Made by a program: the position numbers and the translations under genes | Shown: one piece after another, positions 34,811-42,703 of the stretch | How the letters are laid out: every line of letters starts with the position of its first letter | How positions within the stretch are numbered: position 1 is the first letter of the stretch | NCBI RefSeq assembly: GCF_030758975.1 | Contig: NZ_CP132359.1 | Span: 4,616,996 to 4,664,503, forward strand | Reading direction: 5' to 3' | DNA from: Bosea beijingensis | GTDB lineage: Bacteria; Pseudomonadota; Alphaproteobacteria; Rhizobiales; Beijerinckiaceae | DNA length: 47,508 nt | Notes under the pieces: generated by a model | Databases searched by the model: none | What the model was told of the DNA's origin: nothing | What the model saw: only the letters and a program-made list of their open reading frames with translations

Positions 34811-34839
34811 GTATCTCCTCAGGCCTTCCTGAGAGATAC
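34811..34839 (+). promoter_or_regulatory. Leader hairpin covering the ribosome site of the first L,D-transpeptidase gene
   Basis: GTATCTC-C-TCAGG (34811-34823) pairs with CCTGAGAGATAC (34828-34839): 12 base pairs with one bulged C and a CCTT loop. The stem ends 3 bases before the ATG at 34843. The only Shine-Dalgarno-like bases, GAGAGA at 34831-34836, are in its right arm. There is no T-run, so it is not a terminator for the gene upstream. Confidence 0.7.
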
Positions 34840-34842
34840 CCG

Positions 34843-35553
34843 ATGCTGACCCGCCGCTCGTTTACTTTTCCCGCCCTCTCCGTCGCGGCAGCGGGCCTGG
34901 CCGGGTGCGGCTCGCGCAGCATCGTCGCGCTGCCAGATACCGGCGTCGGCCAGGCCCCGCAGGGTCTCGCCACGCGCACGCTCTCGCGGCCGAACTATGC
35001 CGAGGTCTATACCGACTATCCCGGCGAGCGCTTTCCGATCCAGGCGATCGATTATCAGCGCATCGACGCCCGCTATCTCAGGCAGACGGTCGCGTTTCCG
35101 CGCGACGACAAGCCGGGCTCGATCGTGGTCGATCCGGCAGGGTATCACCTCTATTTCGTGGAATCCCCGCGTGTCGCGACGCGCTACGGCGTCGGCGTCG
35201 GGCGCGAGGGCTTCGGCTGGTCTGGCTCAGCCCGGATCAACATGAAGCGCGACTGGGCCGATTGGGTCCCGCCGCCGGAGATGATCGCGCGCGATCCGGC
35301 GATCAGGTCCCAGCTCGAGCAGACCCCGCGCGGGCTCGGCGTGCGCGGCGGCTCGAAAAACCCGCTCGGCGCCCGCACGCTCTATCTCTTCGGCGAGGGG
35401 CGTGACCTCGGCTACCGCATCCACGGCACCTTCGAGCCCTACACGGTCGGCACCAACGTCTCGTCCGGCTGCATCCGCATGATCAACCAGGACATCGCCC
35501 ATCTCTACGCGCGTGTATCGCTGGGCACGCCCGTGACCGTGCTTCCGGTGTGA
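34843..35553 (+). CDS. L,D-transpeptidase (YkuD) lipoprotein
   Basis: The 236-residue protein starts MLTRRSFTFPALSVAAAGLA and has lipobox LAGC (Cys22), with a twin-arginine motif, so it is likely a Tat-exported lipoprotein. The YkuD catalytic core is complete: IHGT with His194 and SSGCIRM with Cys210 and Arg212. Such enzymes form 3-3 crosslinks in peptidoglycan or attach proteins to it. NPLGARTLYLF is the usual lead-in. A hairpin over the ribosome site (34811-34839) may limit translation. A paralogue follows 161 bp downstream. Confidence 0.93.
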   Translation: MLTRRSFTFPALSVAAAGLAGCGSRSIVALPDTGVGQAPQGLATRTLSRPNYAEVYTDYPGERFPIQAIDYQRIDARYLRQTVAFPRDDKPGSIVVDPAGYHLYFVESPRVATRYGVGVGREGFGWSGSARINMKRDWADWVPPPEMIARDPAIRSQLEQTPRGLGVRGGSKNPLGARTLYLFGEGRDLGYRIHGTFEPYTVGTNVSSGCIRMINQDIAHLYARVSLGTPVTVLPV

Positions 35554-35714
35554 GCCGGTTTCCGGCTTCGCGCAGGGCTTCCACATCGGGTGCCGCGAAG
35601 CCTCAAGCTTGCCAGCCGGACGGAGAGACGGCAATCTCCGCCCGGCTATGCGTTCAACGACTGTATGCCGGCAACCGCTCTCGTCCGGCAGTAGCACATG
35701 GGAAATCCCCGATC

Positions 35715-36413
35715 ATGATCATCGATGGTAGGAATGGCGGCGCCGGTACGACGGCTTCGCTGGAACGCCGGCCCGGCCTTGTCGACCGCCGCTCGTTTCT
35801 GGTCGGTTCGGCCGTCGGCCTCGGCGCGCTGGGGCTCGGCGGTTGCGCCGGCGACGGCATGAGCCTCGCCGAAGCGCAGCAGATGTACGGGCCCGTGCCC
35901 GACAAGAAATTCGCGATTCCCGCCGCGGACGTCACCAAGGTCGATCGGAAATACTGGCGCCGCACCGTCCGCTACGAGAGCAAGGAAGAGCCCGGCACGA
36001 TCATCGTCGATCCCGCCAATTACTATGTCTATCGCATCGAGGGCGACGGCAACGCCACCCGCTACGGCGCCAATGTCGGCCGCGACGGCTTCCGCTGGAA
36101 CGGCGATGCCTATGTCGGGCGCAAGTCGGAATGGGCGACCTGGACCCCGCCGCCGGAAATGATCAAGCGCCAGCCCGAAGCCGCCAAATACGCGCGCGGC
36201 ATGCCGGGCGGCCTCGAAAATCCGCTCGGCGCCCGCACGCTGCATCTCTACCAGAACGGCAAGTACACGCTCTACACGATCTATGCCTCGAGCGACGAGG
36301 AATCGATCGGCTCCGGCATCACCAGCGGCTGCGTCGGCCTGCTCAGCCAGGACATGATCGATCTCTACGATCAGACGCCGGTCAAGACGAAGGTGGTCGT
36401 CCTTCCGGCCTGA
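35715..36413 (+). CDS. L,D-transpeptidase-like lipoprotein with degenerate active site
   Basis: The 232-residue paralogue of the upstream gene shares the layout DRRSFLVGSAVGLGALGLGG plus Cys lipobox, PGTIIVDPANYYVYRI, WTPPPEMI and NPLGARTLHLY. At the catalytic site the HG pair is replaced: TIYASSDEES has Tyr190-Ala. The Cys is kept at 206 in TSGCVGLL, but the following Arg is Gly208. With His and Arg gone, normal transpeptidation is doubtful; it may be a regulatory, binding or altered-chemistry version. The ATG at 35715 (MIIDGRNGG) is chosen; the longer frame back to 35550 runs through non-coding DNA. A strong terminator follows at 36447-36473. Confidence 0.88.
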   Translation: MIIDGRNGGAGTTASLERRPGLVDRRSFLVGSAVGLGALGLGGCAGDGMSLAEAQQMYGPVPDKKFAIPAADVTKVDRKYWRRTVRYESKEEPGTIIVDPANYYVYRIEGDGNATRYGANVGRDGFRWNGDAYVGRKSEWATWTPPPEMIKRQPEAAKYARGMPGGLENPLGARTLHLYQNGKYTLYTIYASSDEESIGSGITSGCVGLLSQDMIDLYDQTPVKTKVVVLPA

Positions 36414-36446
36414 AGCCGCAGACCTCGGCCATATTCTGCTGCATTG

Positions 36447-36474
36447 AAAACCCCGGCCCTCGGCCGGGGTTTTT
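36447..36474. terminator. Strong intrinsic terminator after the second L,D-transpeptidase gene
   Basis: AAAACCCCGGCC and GGCCGGGGTTTT (36447-36458, 36462-36473) form a perfect 12-bp stem with a 3-base loop, followed by C after a T-run. The A-rich left flank makes it bidirectional. It lies before the convergent LysE-type gene. Confidence 0.9.
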
Positions 36475-36613
36475 CATGAGCGGCGGGATGGTCTGTCCCT
36501 GCCGGCATGACCGAGCTCGAAACGGCGGCGAGAGCTCCCGTCTGCAAGCTGAAGCCACGAGAGCCTCAAGCCCCGATCGGCACCGCGACGAGCGGAAGCA
36601 GGGGCGCAGACGC

Positions 36614-37240
36614 CTAGCGCTGCTGCATCGCAAGGCGGATACCCAGAGCGCAATAGATGCCGCCGACCACCTTGCCCTGCCATTTGAGCACGGCCGGATG
36701 GCGGCGCAGAAACTGCCCGAGCCGGCCGGCCCCGAGCGCGAAGGCAACCGTGCTGACGAGGCCGAGCAGAATGAAGATGCCGCCGAGAATGGCCATCTGC
36801 AGCGACACCGCACCATTCTCGGGCCGCACGAATTGCGGCAGGAAGGCGAGGAAGAACAGGGCCGTCTTCGGGTTGAGGACTTCGGTCAGCAGGCCCTGGC
36901 GAAAGGCGGCGCTCGCAGAGATGGCTGGCACTCCGGAAGCCAGCTCGACGGGCGCTTTCTCGATCAGGGCGCGGATGCCGAGATAGAGCAGATAGGCGGC
37001 GCCGAGATACTTGATCGCGCTGAACAGCGTCGCCGAAGCCGCGATCACAGCCGAGATGCCGATGATCGCGGTGATCGTATGGATCAGGTCGCCGACCGCG
37101 ATGCCAGCACCGGTCGCGATGCCGACCCGCGAACCCGAAGCCGTCGCGCGGGCGACCGTCAGCAATGTCGCCGGGCCCGGAATGAAGACGAAGCCCAGCA
37201 CGATGAGCACATAAGCGGTCAAGGTTGCGAGATCGATCAT
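36614..37240 (-). CDS. LysE/RhtB family exporter (second copy type)
   Basis: The 208-residue membrane protein starts MIDLATLTAYVLIVLGFVFI, then PGPATLLTVARATASGSR, the LysE-family PGP signature, with RQGLLTEVLNPKTALFFLAF as the central hallmark. About six helices are predicted. Sequence and length resemble the exporter at 28371-29000 but identity is low, so they are different paralogues. The substrate is unknown. The ATG at 37240 is chosen; the 35 codons upstream look non-coding. Confidence 0.9.
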   Translation of the reverse strand: MIDLATLTAYVLIVLGFVFIPGPATLLTVARATASGSRVGIATGAGIAVGDLIHTITAIIGISAVIAASATLFSAIKYLGAAYLLYLGIRALIEKAPVELASGVPAISASAAFRQGLLTEVLNPKTALFFLAFLPQFVRPENGAVSLQMAILGGIFILLGLVSTVAFALGAGRLGQFLRRHPAVLKWQGKVVGGIYCALGIRLAMQQR

Positions 37241-37348
37241 CGGCTGTTTCTCCGTGGCGAAGAACCAAGGCCACTGACCGGAAAGAATGGCAAGCGGCAA
37301 GAGACCAGCGATCCGCAGGAGCCCTGCCCGCCCAGCTCCGCTCAAACG

Positions 37349-37376
37349 AAAAACCCCGACCTCGCGGCCGGGGTTC
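37349..37376 (-). terminator. Intrinsic terminator of the phasin gene
   Basis: Read leftward, AACCCCGGCC pairs with GGTCGGGGTT (one G-U pair) around GCGA, followed by TTTCG. It lies about 55 bases past the phasin stop. Confidence 0.82.
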
Positions 37377-37430
37377 GCAAACGCAACTCAACTCACGGAA
37401 GCACGGCAGCCTGTCGGCTGCCGGCCCGGA

Positions 37431-37778
37431 TCACGCCTTCGGGGCGGTCGGGACGGCCTTCGCGACGATGCCTTCGAACGGCTTGTAGGCGTCCTTGGCG
37501 AGAGCGGTGTAGAGCTCGCCCATCTTGGTGAGCTGGGCGACGGCGCCCTCGAACGAGGTCTTGATGAAGTCGGCCTGGATCTCCAGGGCCTTGTCGAAGG
37601 TCTTCACGCCAGCGAGCTTCTCGAGCGTGGCGGTGCCGGCTTCGAAGGACTTCTTGGCATAGTCGGTGGTCTCGACGGCGATCGCCTGCACACCCTTCGA
37701 GGTGGTGCCGAAAGCCTTGAGAGCGGCGTCGACGTTGTCCTTGGAAGCCTTCTGGATGGTCTCGAACTGCTGGATCAT
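37431..37778 (-). CDS. Phasin family protein
   Basis: This 115-residue helical protein matches the phasin family (MIQQFETIQKASKDNVDAAL, then AFGTTSKGVQAIAVETTDYA and KSFEAGTATLEKLAGVKTFD, ending KPFEGIVAKAVPTAPKA). Phasins coat polyhydroxyalkanoate granules and control their size and number. AGGAGA lies 7 bases before the ATG. The leader contains a matched pair of TGCA-N-TGCA elements at 37891-37931, which could bind the PHB-sensing repressor PhaR. No other PHB gene is in the window. Confidence 0.92.
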   Translation of the reverse strand: MIQQFETIQKASKDNVDAALKAFGTTSKGVQAIAVETTDYAKKSFEAGTATLEKLAGVKTFDKALEIQADFIKTSFEGAVAQLTKMGELYTALAKDAYKPFEGIVAKAVPTAPKA

Positions 37779-37890
37779 GGGTCGTCTCCTGGCACTCTGC
37801 GGTGCCGCCTTAGGTGAGTGGGCCGGATCGGCCTGTTAGCTGCCCCAAGGCTGTGTGAACATGATCACCACCGGGGACTGACTGCATATT

Positions 37891-37931
37891 GTGCATTGCA
37901 ACATGAATGTCAAGAGAACGCTGCAATGCAC
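37891..37931. promoter_or_regulatory. Paired TGCA-N-TGCA inverted repeats (possible PhaR operator)
   Basis: GTGCATTGCA (37891-37900) and TGCAATGCAC (37922-37931) are exact inverse copies, and each holds a 9-base TGCA-N-TGCA near-palindrome. They are about 31 bases apart centre to centre, roughly three helical turns. A third TGCA..TGCA element (TGCATATTGTGCA) begins at 37883. The region is AT-richer than its surroundings. It lies 113-153 bases upstream of the phasin ATG. Confidence 0.6.
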
Positions 37932-38073
37932 CAAACGCAGATCGTTCCACTGGCAACCGTTCAAGTTTTAACGGCTCCGTAACCGCATCCTCCTAACCTC
38001 TCCAACTGTGTCCCCTGCGCCACGATGCGCCAGGCGCGGGATCGGCCCATGGTTGTGAGTTCGAGGCGGGTTC

Positions 38074-39726
38074 ATGTTGTCTGGTTGCGTTGGGTTGCGG
38101 CGGTCGCGTCTGCGAACCGTTGCGGGTCTGATCGGTGTCGTTGCCGTTGCGGCCACGATCGCCTCCTCCCCTGCCGAGGCGCGCAAGCGCCGTAACGCGG
38201 GCGGCGGCTACACGCCCCCTTATGCCGCGATGGTGGTCGACGCGAAGACCGGCCGCACGCTGCACGCGGTGAACGAGGATGCAGCCCGCATCCCGGCCTC
38301 GCTGACCAAGGTCATGACGCTCTACATGCTCTTCGAGCAGATGGAGCGCGGCCGCTTCACCATGGATTCCGAACTCAAGGTCTCGTCCTATGCGGCCTCG
38401 CAACCGCCGACCAAGCTCGGTCTGCGCCCCGGCTCGACCATCGCGGTCGAGGACGCCATCAAGAGCATGATCACGCTCTCGGCCAACGACTCCTCGGTCG
38501 TCGTCGCCGAGAACATCGCTGGCTCCGAGGACGCCTTCGCCGAGCAGATGACGCGCAAGGCGCGCTCGCTCGGCATGAGCTCGACCCGCTTCTACAATCC
38601 GCACGGTCTGCCGCATTCCCCGCCGAACCTGACGACCGCGCGCGACCTCACCATCCTTGCCCGCGCCATCCAGGAGCGCTTCCCGAAGTACTATCCCCTG
38701 TTCTCGATGCGCGCCTTCCAGTACGGCAGCCGCACGATCCGCGGGCACAACCGCCTGCTCGGCAAGGTCGAGGGCGTCGACGGCATCAAGACCGGCTACA
38801 CCCGCGCATCCGGCTTCAACCTGATGACCTCGGCCAAGGCGGAAGGCCGCCATGTGGTCTCGATCGTGCTCGGCGGCCGTTCCGGTGCCTCGCGCGACCA
38901 GATCATGACCGATCTCGTGCTTGCCAGCCTGCCGCGCGCCTCGACCAGCGGCCGTTCCTCGGTGATGGTCGCCGAGGCCCCGGAGCCGGAGGAGCGCCCC
39001 CGCTCCCTCTCGGTCCAGCAGGTCGCCGTGGCCGAGCCCGCGCCGATCCCGGTGCCGCGTCCGCGCCAGCAGCCGCAGGTCGAGGAGCAGCCGGCCCTTC
39101 CGGCCGCCGCCCGCGCCTACGCTCCGATGCCGACCACCACGCCGATCGCGCCGCCGCGCCCGATCGCCGTCGCCGGAGGCCAGCCGCTACAGATTTCCGG
39201 CATGCGCCCGGTCGCCGCCACGACGACGCCGTCCGCCATGCGCTGGTCGATCGGCGCCCAGCCGGCCGATGCCAAGGTCCTGCGCCCGCCGGCGAATGTC
39301 GACGTCACCTCTTCGATCGCAAAGGTGCCGGAGCCCGCCGCCGAGCCTGTGAAACTCGCCGAAGCCAGGATCGACATTCCGGCCGCCCCGGTCGCCTACA
39401 AGGTCGAGGCCGCCCCCGCCAAGGCTCAGGTTCAGGAGCCGGTTCCCGCCATGTCGCATCAGGCCGCGATCGTCGCCTCCGGCAAATGGGTGATCCAGCT
39501 CGGCGCCACCGATGACGAGGGCAAGGCCAAGGAAATCCTGGCCCGCGCCAAGGCCAGGGCCTCGACCTCGCTCGCCAGCGCCTCGCCGTTCACCGAGAAG
39601 GTCGCGAAGGGCGGCTCCACCCTCTTCCGTGCCCGCTTCGCCGGCTTCGACGACTCGAAGGACGCGCAGAACGCCTGCAACCAGTTGAAGCGCGGCGGCT
39701 TCTCCTGCTTCGCCACCCGAAGCTGA
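38074..39726 (+). CDS. D-alanyl-D-alanine carboxypeptidase with C-terminal SPOR domain
   Basis: The 550-residue penicillin-binding protein has an Arg-rich N-terminus with a hydrophobic signal (TVAGLIGVVAVAATIASSPA). The active-site triad is SLTK (76-79), SAN (136-138) and KTG (239-241). After a Pro/Ala-rich linker (about 290-465) a SPOR domain closes the protein (GKWVIQLGATDDEGKAKEIL to FSCFATRS). It should trim the terminal D-Ala of stem peptides, and the SPOR domain would direct it to the septum. Fusion of carboxypeptidase and SPOR domain is frequent in Alphaproteobacteria. The first in-frame ATG is used. Confidence 0.95.
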   Translation: MLSGCVGLRRSRLRTVAGLIGVVAVAATIASSPAEARKRRNAGGGYTPPYAAMVVDAKTGRTLHAVNEDAARIPASLTKVMTLYMLFEQMERGRFTMDSELKVSSYAASQPPTKLGLRPGSTIAVEDAIKSMITLSANDSSVVVAENIAGSEDAFAEQMTRKARSLGMSSTRFYNPHGLPHSPPNLTTARDLTILARAIQERFPKYYPLFSMRAFQYGSRTIRGHNRLLGKVEGVDGIKTGYTRASGFNLMTSAKAEGRHVVSIVLGGRSGASRDQIMTDLVLASLPRASTSGRSSVMVAEAPEPEERPRSLSVQQVAVAEPAPIPVPRPRQQPQVEEQPALPAAARAYAPMPTTTPIAPPRPIAVAGGQPLQISGMRPVAATTTPSAMRWSIGAQPADAKVLRPPANVDVTSSIAKVPEPAAEPVKLAEARIDIPAAPVAYKVEAAPAKAQVQEPVPAMSHQAAIVASGKWVIQLGATDDEGKAKEILARAKARASTSLASASPFTEKVAKGGSTLFRARFAGFDDSKDAQNACNQLKRGGFSCFATRS

Positions 39727-39784
39727 CCAGGGACCCGGGAAAGGAGTTCACGACATGTCGCAGACCCACTCCCCGACCCCTTCG

Positions 39785-40504
39785 CTAGCGCTGCTTCAGA
39801 AGGACGTCCTTGGCCTGGTTGACGCGAGCGGCAAGGCCGCTGGTGCCCCCGGCATCCGGGTGGATGCGCTTCATCAGGGCCCGATGGGCTTCGCGGACCG
39901 CCTCCTCGCCCGCCCCCGATTGAAGCCCCAGGATATCGTAGGCCTCCTGCTGCGTCATCGCGCCCGCGCCCGGCGCGCCGCGCTGCCCCGCGTCGCGATC
40001 ACGCTGAGCGTCTTCACGCCAGCCGGGCGTCCGGCGGTCGAGATATGCCTCTAGCAAACGCGCGCCGTCCGGGTCGCGCGTGAGGCAGTCGCGCATCAGC
40101 GCGGCAAGCTCAGCCATATCCAGGCTGTCGAGTGCCCGCCCCGCATAGGGGCCGGCGGCGACGGTGCCGGCCATCCCCCCGCTGTCATGGTCGAGTTCCA
40201 CCTCCAGGAGCGCCGACTTGACCTTCGAGGTCGCGCCCGGCGTCGGGCCGGAACGATCGGCCCACGGAAAGCGGATGCCGCCCGGTCCGGTCGCACTCCA
40301 GCCAAGCAGCCAGGCGCCGATACCGCCGAGGAAGATCGCCATATCCATCCGGCCGCGCACCATCAGCAGCCCGGCGACGCCGAGCGCAGCGATGCCACCA
40401 CCGGTCTTCGCCAAGCGCGCCAGCACCTTTGGATTGGCTCCCGCGAAAAGCTTCGCCAGCCACCAGACCAGGATCAGGACGGCAGCGCCGTAGAGCAGGC
40501 TCAC
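39785..40504 (-). CDS. Membrane-anchored J-domain protein
   Basis: The 239-residue protein has two hydrophobic regions near the N-terminus (about 2-20 and 36-70), a polar middle and a short J domain at the end. The latter reads MTQQEAYDILGLQSGAGEEA, then ALMKRIHPDAGGTSGLAARV with HPD at 215-217. Placement of the J domain at the C-terminus, after membrane helices, is the layout of TIM14/Pam18 and DjlC-like proteins, so it should recruit an Hsp70 (DnaK) to the membrane. The start is GTG (40504), overlapping the stop of the VWA gene as GTGA. The pair is therefore translationally coupled. Confidence 0.9.
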   Translation of the reverse strand: MSLLYGAAVLILVWWLAKLFAGANPKVLARLAKTGGGIAALGVAGLLMVRGRMDMAIFLGGIGAWLLGWSATGPGGIRFPWADRSGPTPGATSKVKSALLEVELDHDSGGMAGTVAAGPYAGRALDSLDMAELAALMRDCLTRDPDGARLLEAYLDRRTPGWREDAQRDRDAGQRGAPGAGAMTQQEAYDILGLQSGAGEEAVREAHRALMKRIHPDAGGTSGLAARVNQAKDVLLKQR

Positions 40505-41253
40505 CGCTTGCCTCCATCCATCGCGGCGATCAGCCCCTTCACCGCAGGGGTCGAGCCGGCCAAACGCAACATCGCCGCGCGCCCGCCGGCCGCATAGGCG
40601 GCAGCCCCGCGCAGGAGATCGAGCAGCGAAGCCGGCGCAGTCACGTCGAAGCGGGCATGGGCGCCGCCGGTCAGCCGCGCGATCGTCGCGAAGGCGTTGC
40701 TCGCCACCGGATCGTGCCCCTCCTGGAAGACGAAGCCGCGGATGCCGCGCAGGCCAAGCTCACCGGCCAGCGCCGACAGCGAATCGACATCCTCTTCCAT
40801 CGCATCGCCGACATAGACGAAGGCCCTGACCGGAACGGCTTTCGCCTCGTCGCGGACATGGCGCAACACGCGGGCGATCTGGGTCTGCCCGCCTTCGCAG
40901 GCGATCTTGCGCATCAGGCCGGTCAGGCGCGCCGGCTCACCGACCCAGCCTGAGGCGCGACATTCGCCGATCCCCCGGAAGTAGACGAGCTGCACTGCAA
41001 GGCCGCCGCCGGATTCTGGGATCCTGGAGGTCACGTCGAACATCCGGGCCTGCAGCGAGCAGGCGAGGTCCCAGGTCGGCTGGCGGCTCATCGTGGCATC
41101 GAGCGCGAAGACCAATCGCCCCGCCTGCCCCGTTGCCAGGGGCGCGAGCTGCTTCGCGGCGCCAAGAAAACGGTCGATCTCGCCCGGCTGCGAATGCGTC
41201 GCCGGCGCGGTCGCTCCCACCTTCCCGACGGCCCGGTCCTTCCTCTCGCTCAT
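40501..41253 (-). CDS. VWA-domain protein
   Basis: The 250-residue protein has one von Willebrand A fold from about residue 46 to the end. RLVFALDATMSRQPTWDLAC holds a MIDAS-like DxTxS motif (Asp52, Thr54, Ser56), slightly off the usual DxSxS. VQLVYFRGIGECRASGWVGE and VRAFVYVGDAMEEDVDSLSA are further VWA strands. No signal peptide is visible, so it is probably cytosolic. It precedes and overlaps the J-domain gene. The pairing suggests a chaperone-linked assembly, but the client is unknown. The ATG at 41253 (MSERKDRAVG) is chosen over an upstream start. Confidence 0.85.
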   Translation of the reverse strand: MSERKDRAVGKVGATAPATHSQPGEIDRFLGAAKQLAPLATGQAGRLVFALDATMSRQPTWDLACSLQARMFDVTSRIPESGGGLAVQLVYFRGIGECRASGWVGEPARLTGLMRKIACEGGQTQIARVLRHVRDEAKAVPVRAFVYVGDAMEEDVDSLSALAGELGLRGIRGFVFQEGHDPVASNAFATIARLTGGAHARFDVTAPASLLDLLRGAAAYAAGGRAAMLRLAGSTPAVKGLIAAMDGGKR

Positions 41254-41345
41254 CGGCCCCTTCGATCCGCCTGAATCATCTCCACGCCCTGATATTGGCC
41301 ATGACGCCGGCATTTGCTACCCGTGCGCCGGACGGAGGCGCGCGA

Positions 41346-42194
41346 ATGGCCGGCATCACGATCTTCGAGACGGTCGCCGCGATGCGTGAGGCCGTCGCCG
41401 GCTGGCACGCCGCCGGTGATAAGGTCGCGCTGGTGCCGACCATGGGCGCGCTGCACGAAGGCCATATCGCGCTGGTCAGCGAAGGCCAGCGCCATGCGAA
41501 GCGAGTGATCGTCACGATCTTCGTCAATCCGACGCAATTCGCCCCGCATGAGGATTTCAAGAAGTACCCGCGCACCTTCGATGACGATTGCGCCAAGCTC
41601 GTCGCGGCCGGCGCCGATGCGGCGTTCTTCCCATCGGTCGAGGAGATGTACCCGGCCGGCTTCGCCACACGCGTGCTGCTGCTCGGCCCGGCTGCCGTCG
41701 GCCTGGAAGACCGCTTCCGCCCGACGCATTTCGAGGGCGTCGCGACGATCTGCTGCAAGCTCTTCACACAGTCACGTGCCGACTGCGCGATCTTTGGCGA
41801 GAAGGACTATCAGCAGCTCAAGGTCGTGACCCGCATGGCCGCCGATCTCGACCTCGGCATCGAGATCGTACCGCTCGCGACGATCCGCGAGGCGGACGGC
41901 CTCGCCATGTCCTCGCGCAATCGCTACCTCTCAGCCGAACATCGCGCGCTGGCGCCGCTGCTGCACCGTGTGATGCAGAACCTCGCCGCCCGCATCCGCA
42001 ACCGCGACGACCTGTTCAAGGCAGTCGCAGACGCCCAGAACGAGATCATCACCGCCGGCTTCGAGCTCGACTATCTGGAAGCGCGCCATGCCGAGAGGCT
42101 GGCGCCGGTCACCTCGCTGTCGGATGGCCCGATCCGCCTGATCCTTGCGGCCCGCATCGGCAGCACGCGCTTGCTCGACAATATTCCGGTCTAG
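41346..42194 (+). CDS. panC: Pantoate--beta-alanine ligase
   Basis: PanC (282 residues) joins pantoate and beta-alanine with ATP in the last step of pantothenate synthesis, leading to coenzyme A. VPTMGALHEGHIALV (30-44) carries the HIGH-type motif, TIFVNPTQFAPHEDF and FGEKDYQQLKVV are conserved, and LAMSSRNRYLSAEHRA holds the KMSKS-like loop. GGAGG lies 7 bases before the ATG at 41346; the in-frame extension upstream is antisense to the VWA gene. panB is not in the window. Confidence 0.96.
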   Translation: MAGITIFETVAAMREAVAGWHAAGDKVALVPTMGALHEGHIALVSEGQRHAKRVIVTIFVNPTQFAPHEDFKKYPRTFDDDCAKLVAAGADAAFFPSVEEMYPAGFATRVLLLGPAAVGLEDRFRPTHFEGVATICCKLFTQSRADCAIFGEKDYQQLKVVTRMAADLDLGIEIVPLATIREADGLAMSSRNRYLSAEHRALAPLLHRVMQNLAARIRNRDDLFKAVADAQNEIITAGFELDYLEARHAERLAPVTSLSDGPIRLILAARIGSTRLLDNIPV

Positions 42195-42199
42195 GCCGC

Positions 42200-42637
42200 C
42201 TACAACAGCCCCAGCCCGGCCAGCTCCCGCCGCAGCTCCTCCGGCATCTCGCCGACATCGCCGCCATGCTCCGAGAGATCGCGCGGAGCGTCCTTCGCCT
42301 GCAGGTAGCGCCAGCCCTGGAAGGGGCGGAACGGGCGCGGCTCGACCGGCACCACGATCGGCTCCATCACCAGATGGCAGCGGCCGATACCCTCGCCATC
42401 GGTGAAGGGGCGGATGTCGGTGAGCCGCTGGCGTGCCGAGATCTGGCCCTTGATTACCCAGTAGAGCGAGCCTCCATCGAGGATCTCCTCGATCTTCTTC
42501 GGCACCATGCGCGTGGTGTGTAACTGCTCGGCCGGCTCGCCGCGGGCGCGGCGCTGTGCCTGGCGCTCGGCGATCCAGTCCTCGAGATCGCTGATCGATT
42601 CCGCGCCGACGCAGAGCTTGAGCAAGTGAAGGGACAT
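42200..42637 (-). CDS. DUF1489 family protein
   Basis: The 145-residue protein matches DUF1489, a conserved alphaproteobacterial family of unknown function: MSLHLLKLCVGAESISDLED, then TTRMVPKKIEEILDGGSLYW, VIKGQISARQRLTDIRPFTD and PRPFRPFQGWRYLQAKDAP. No signal or membrane segment is seen. It converges on panC with only 5 bp between the stops, which is unusually tight. Confidence 0.88.
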   Translation of the reverse strand: MSLHLLKLCVGAESISDLEDWIAERQAQRRARGEPAEQLHTTRMVPKKIEEILDGGSLYWVIKGQISARQRLTDIRPFTDGEGIGRCHLVMEPIVVPVEPRPFRPFQGWRYLQAKDAPRDLSEHGGDVGEMPEELRRELAGLGLL

Positions 42638-42703
42638 GGCCGCAAAATAGGCCCGCGCCCGACGGCGGACCAGTCCCCGTCGCGCTTCTCCACAGCCCGA
42701 CCT

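Noticed and set aside
34811..34839. Hairpin as a terminator for the cysteine-rich gene
   Set aside because: There is no T-run, and the structure ends 3 bases before the next ATG, so a leader role fits better.
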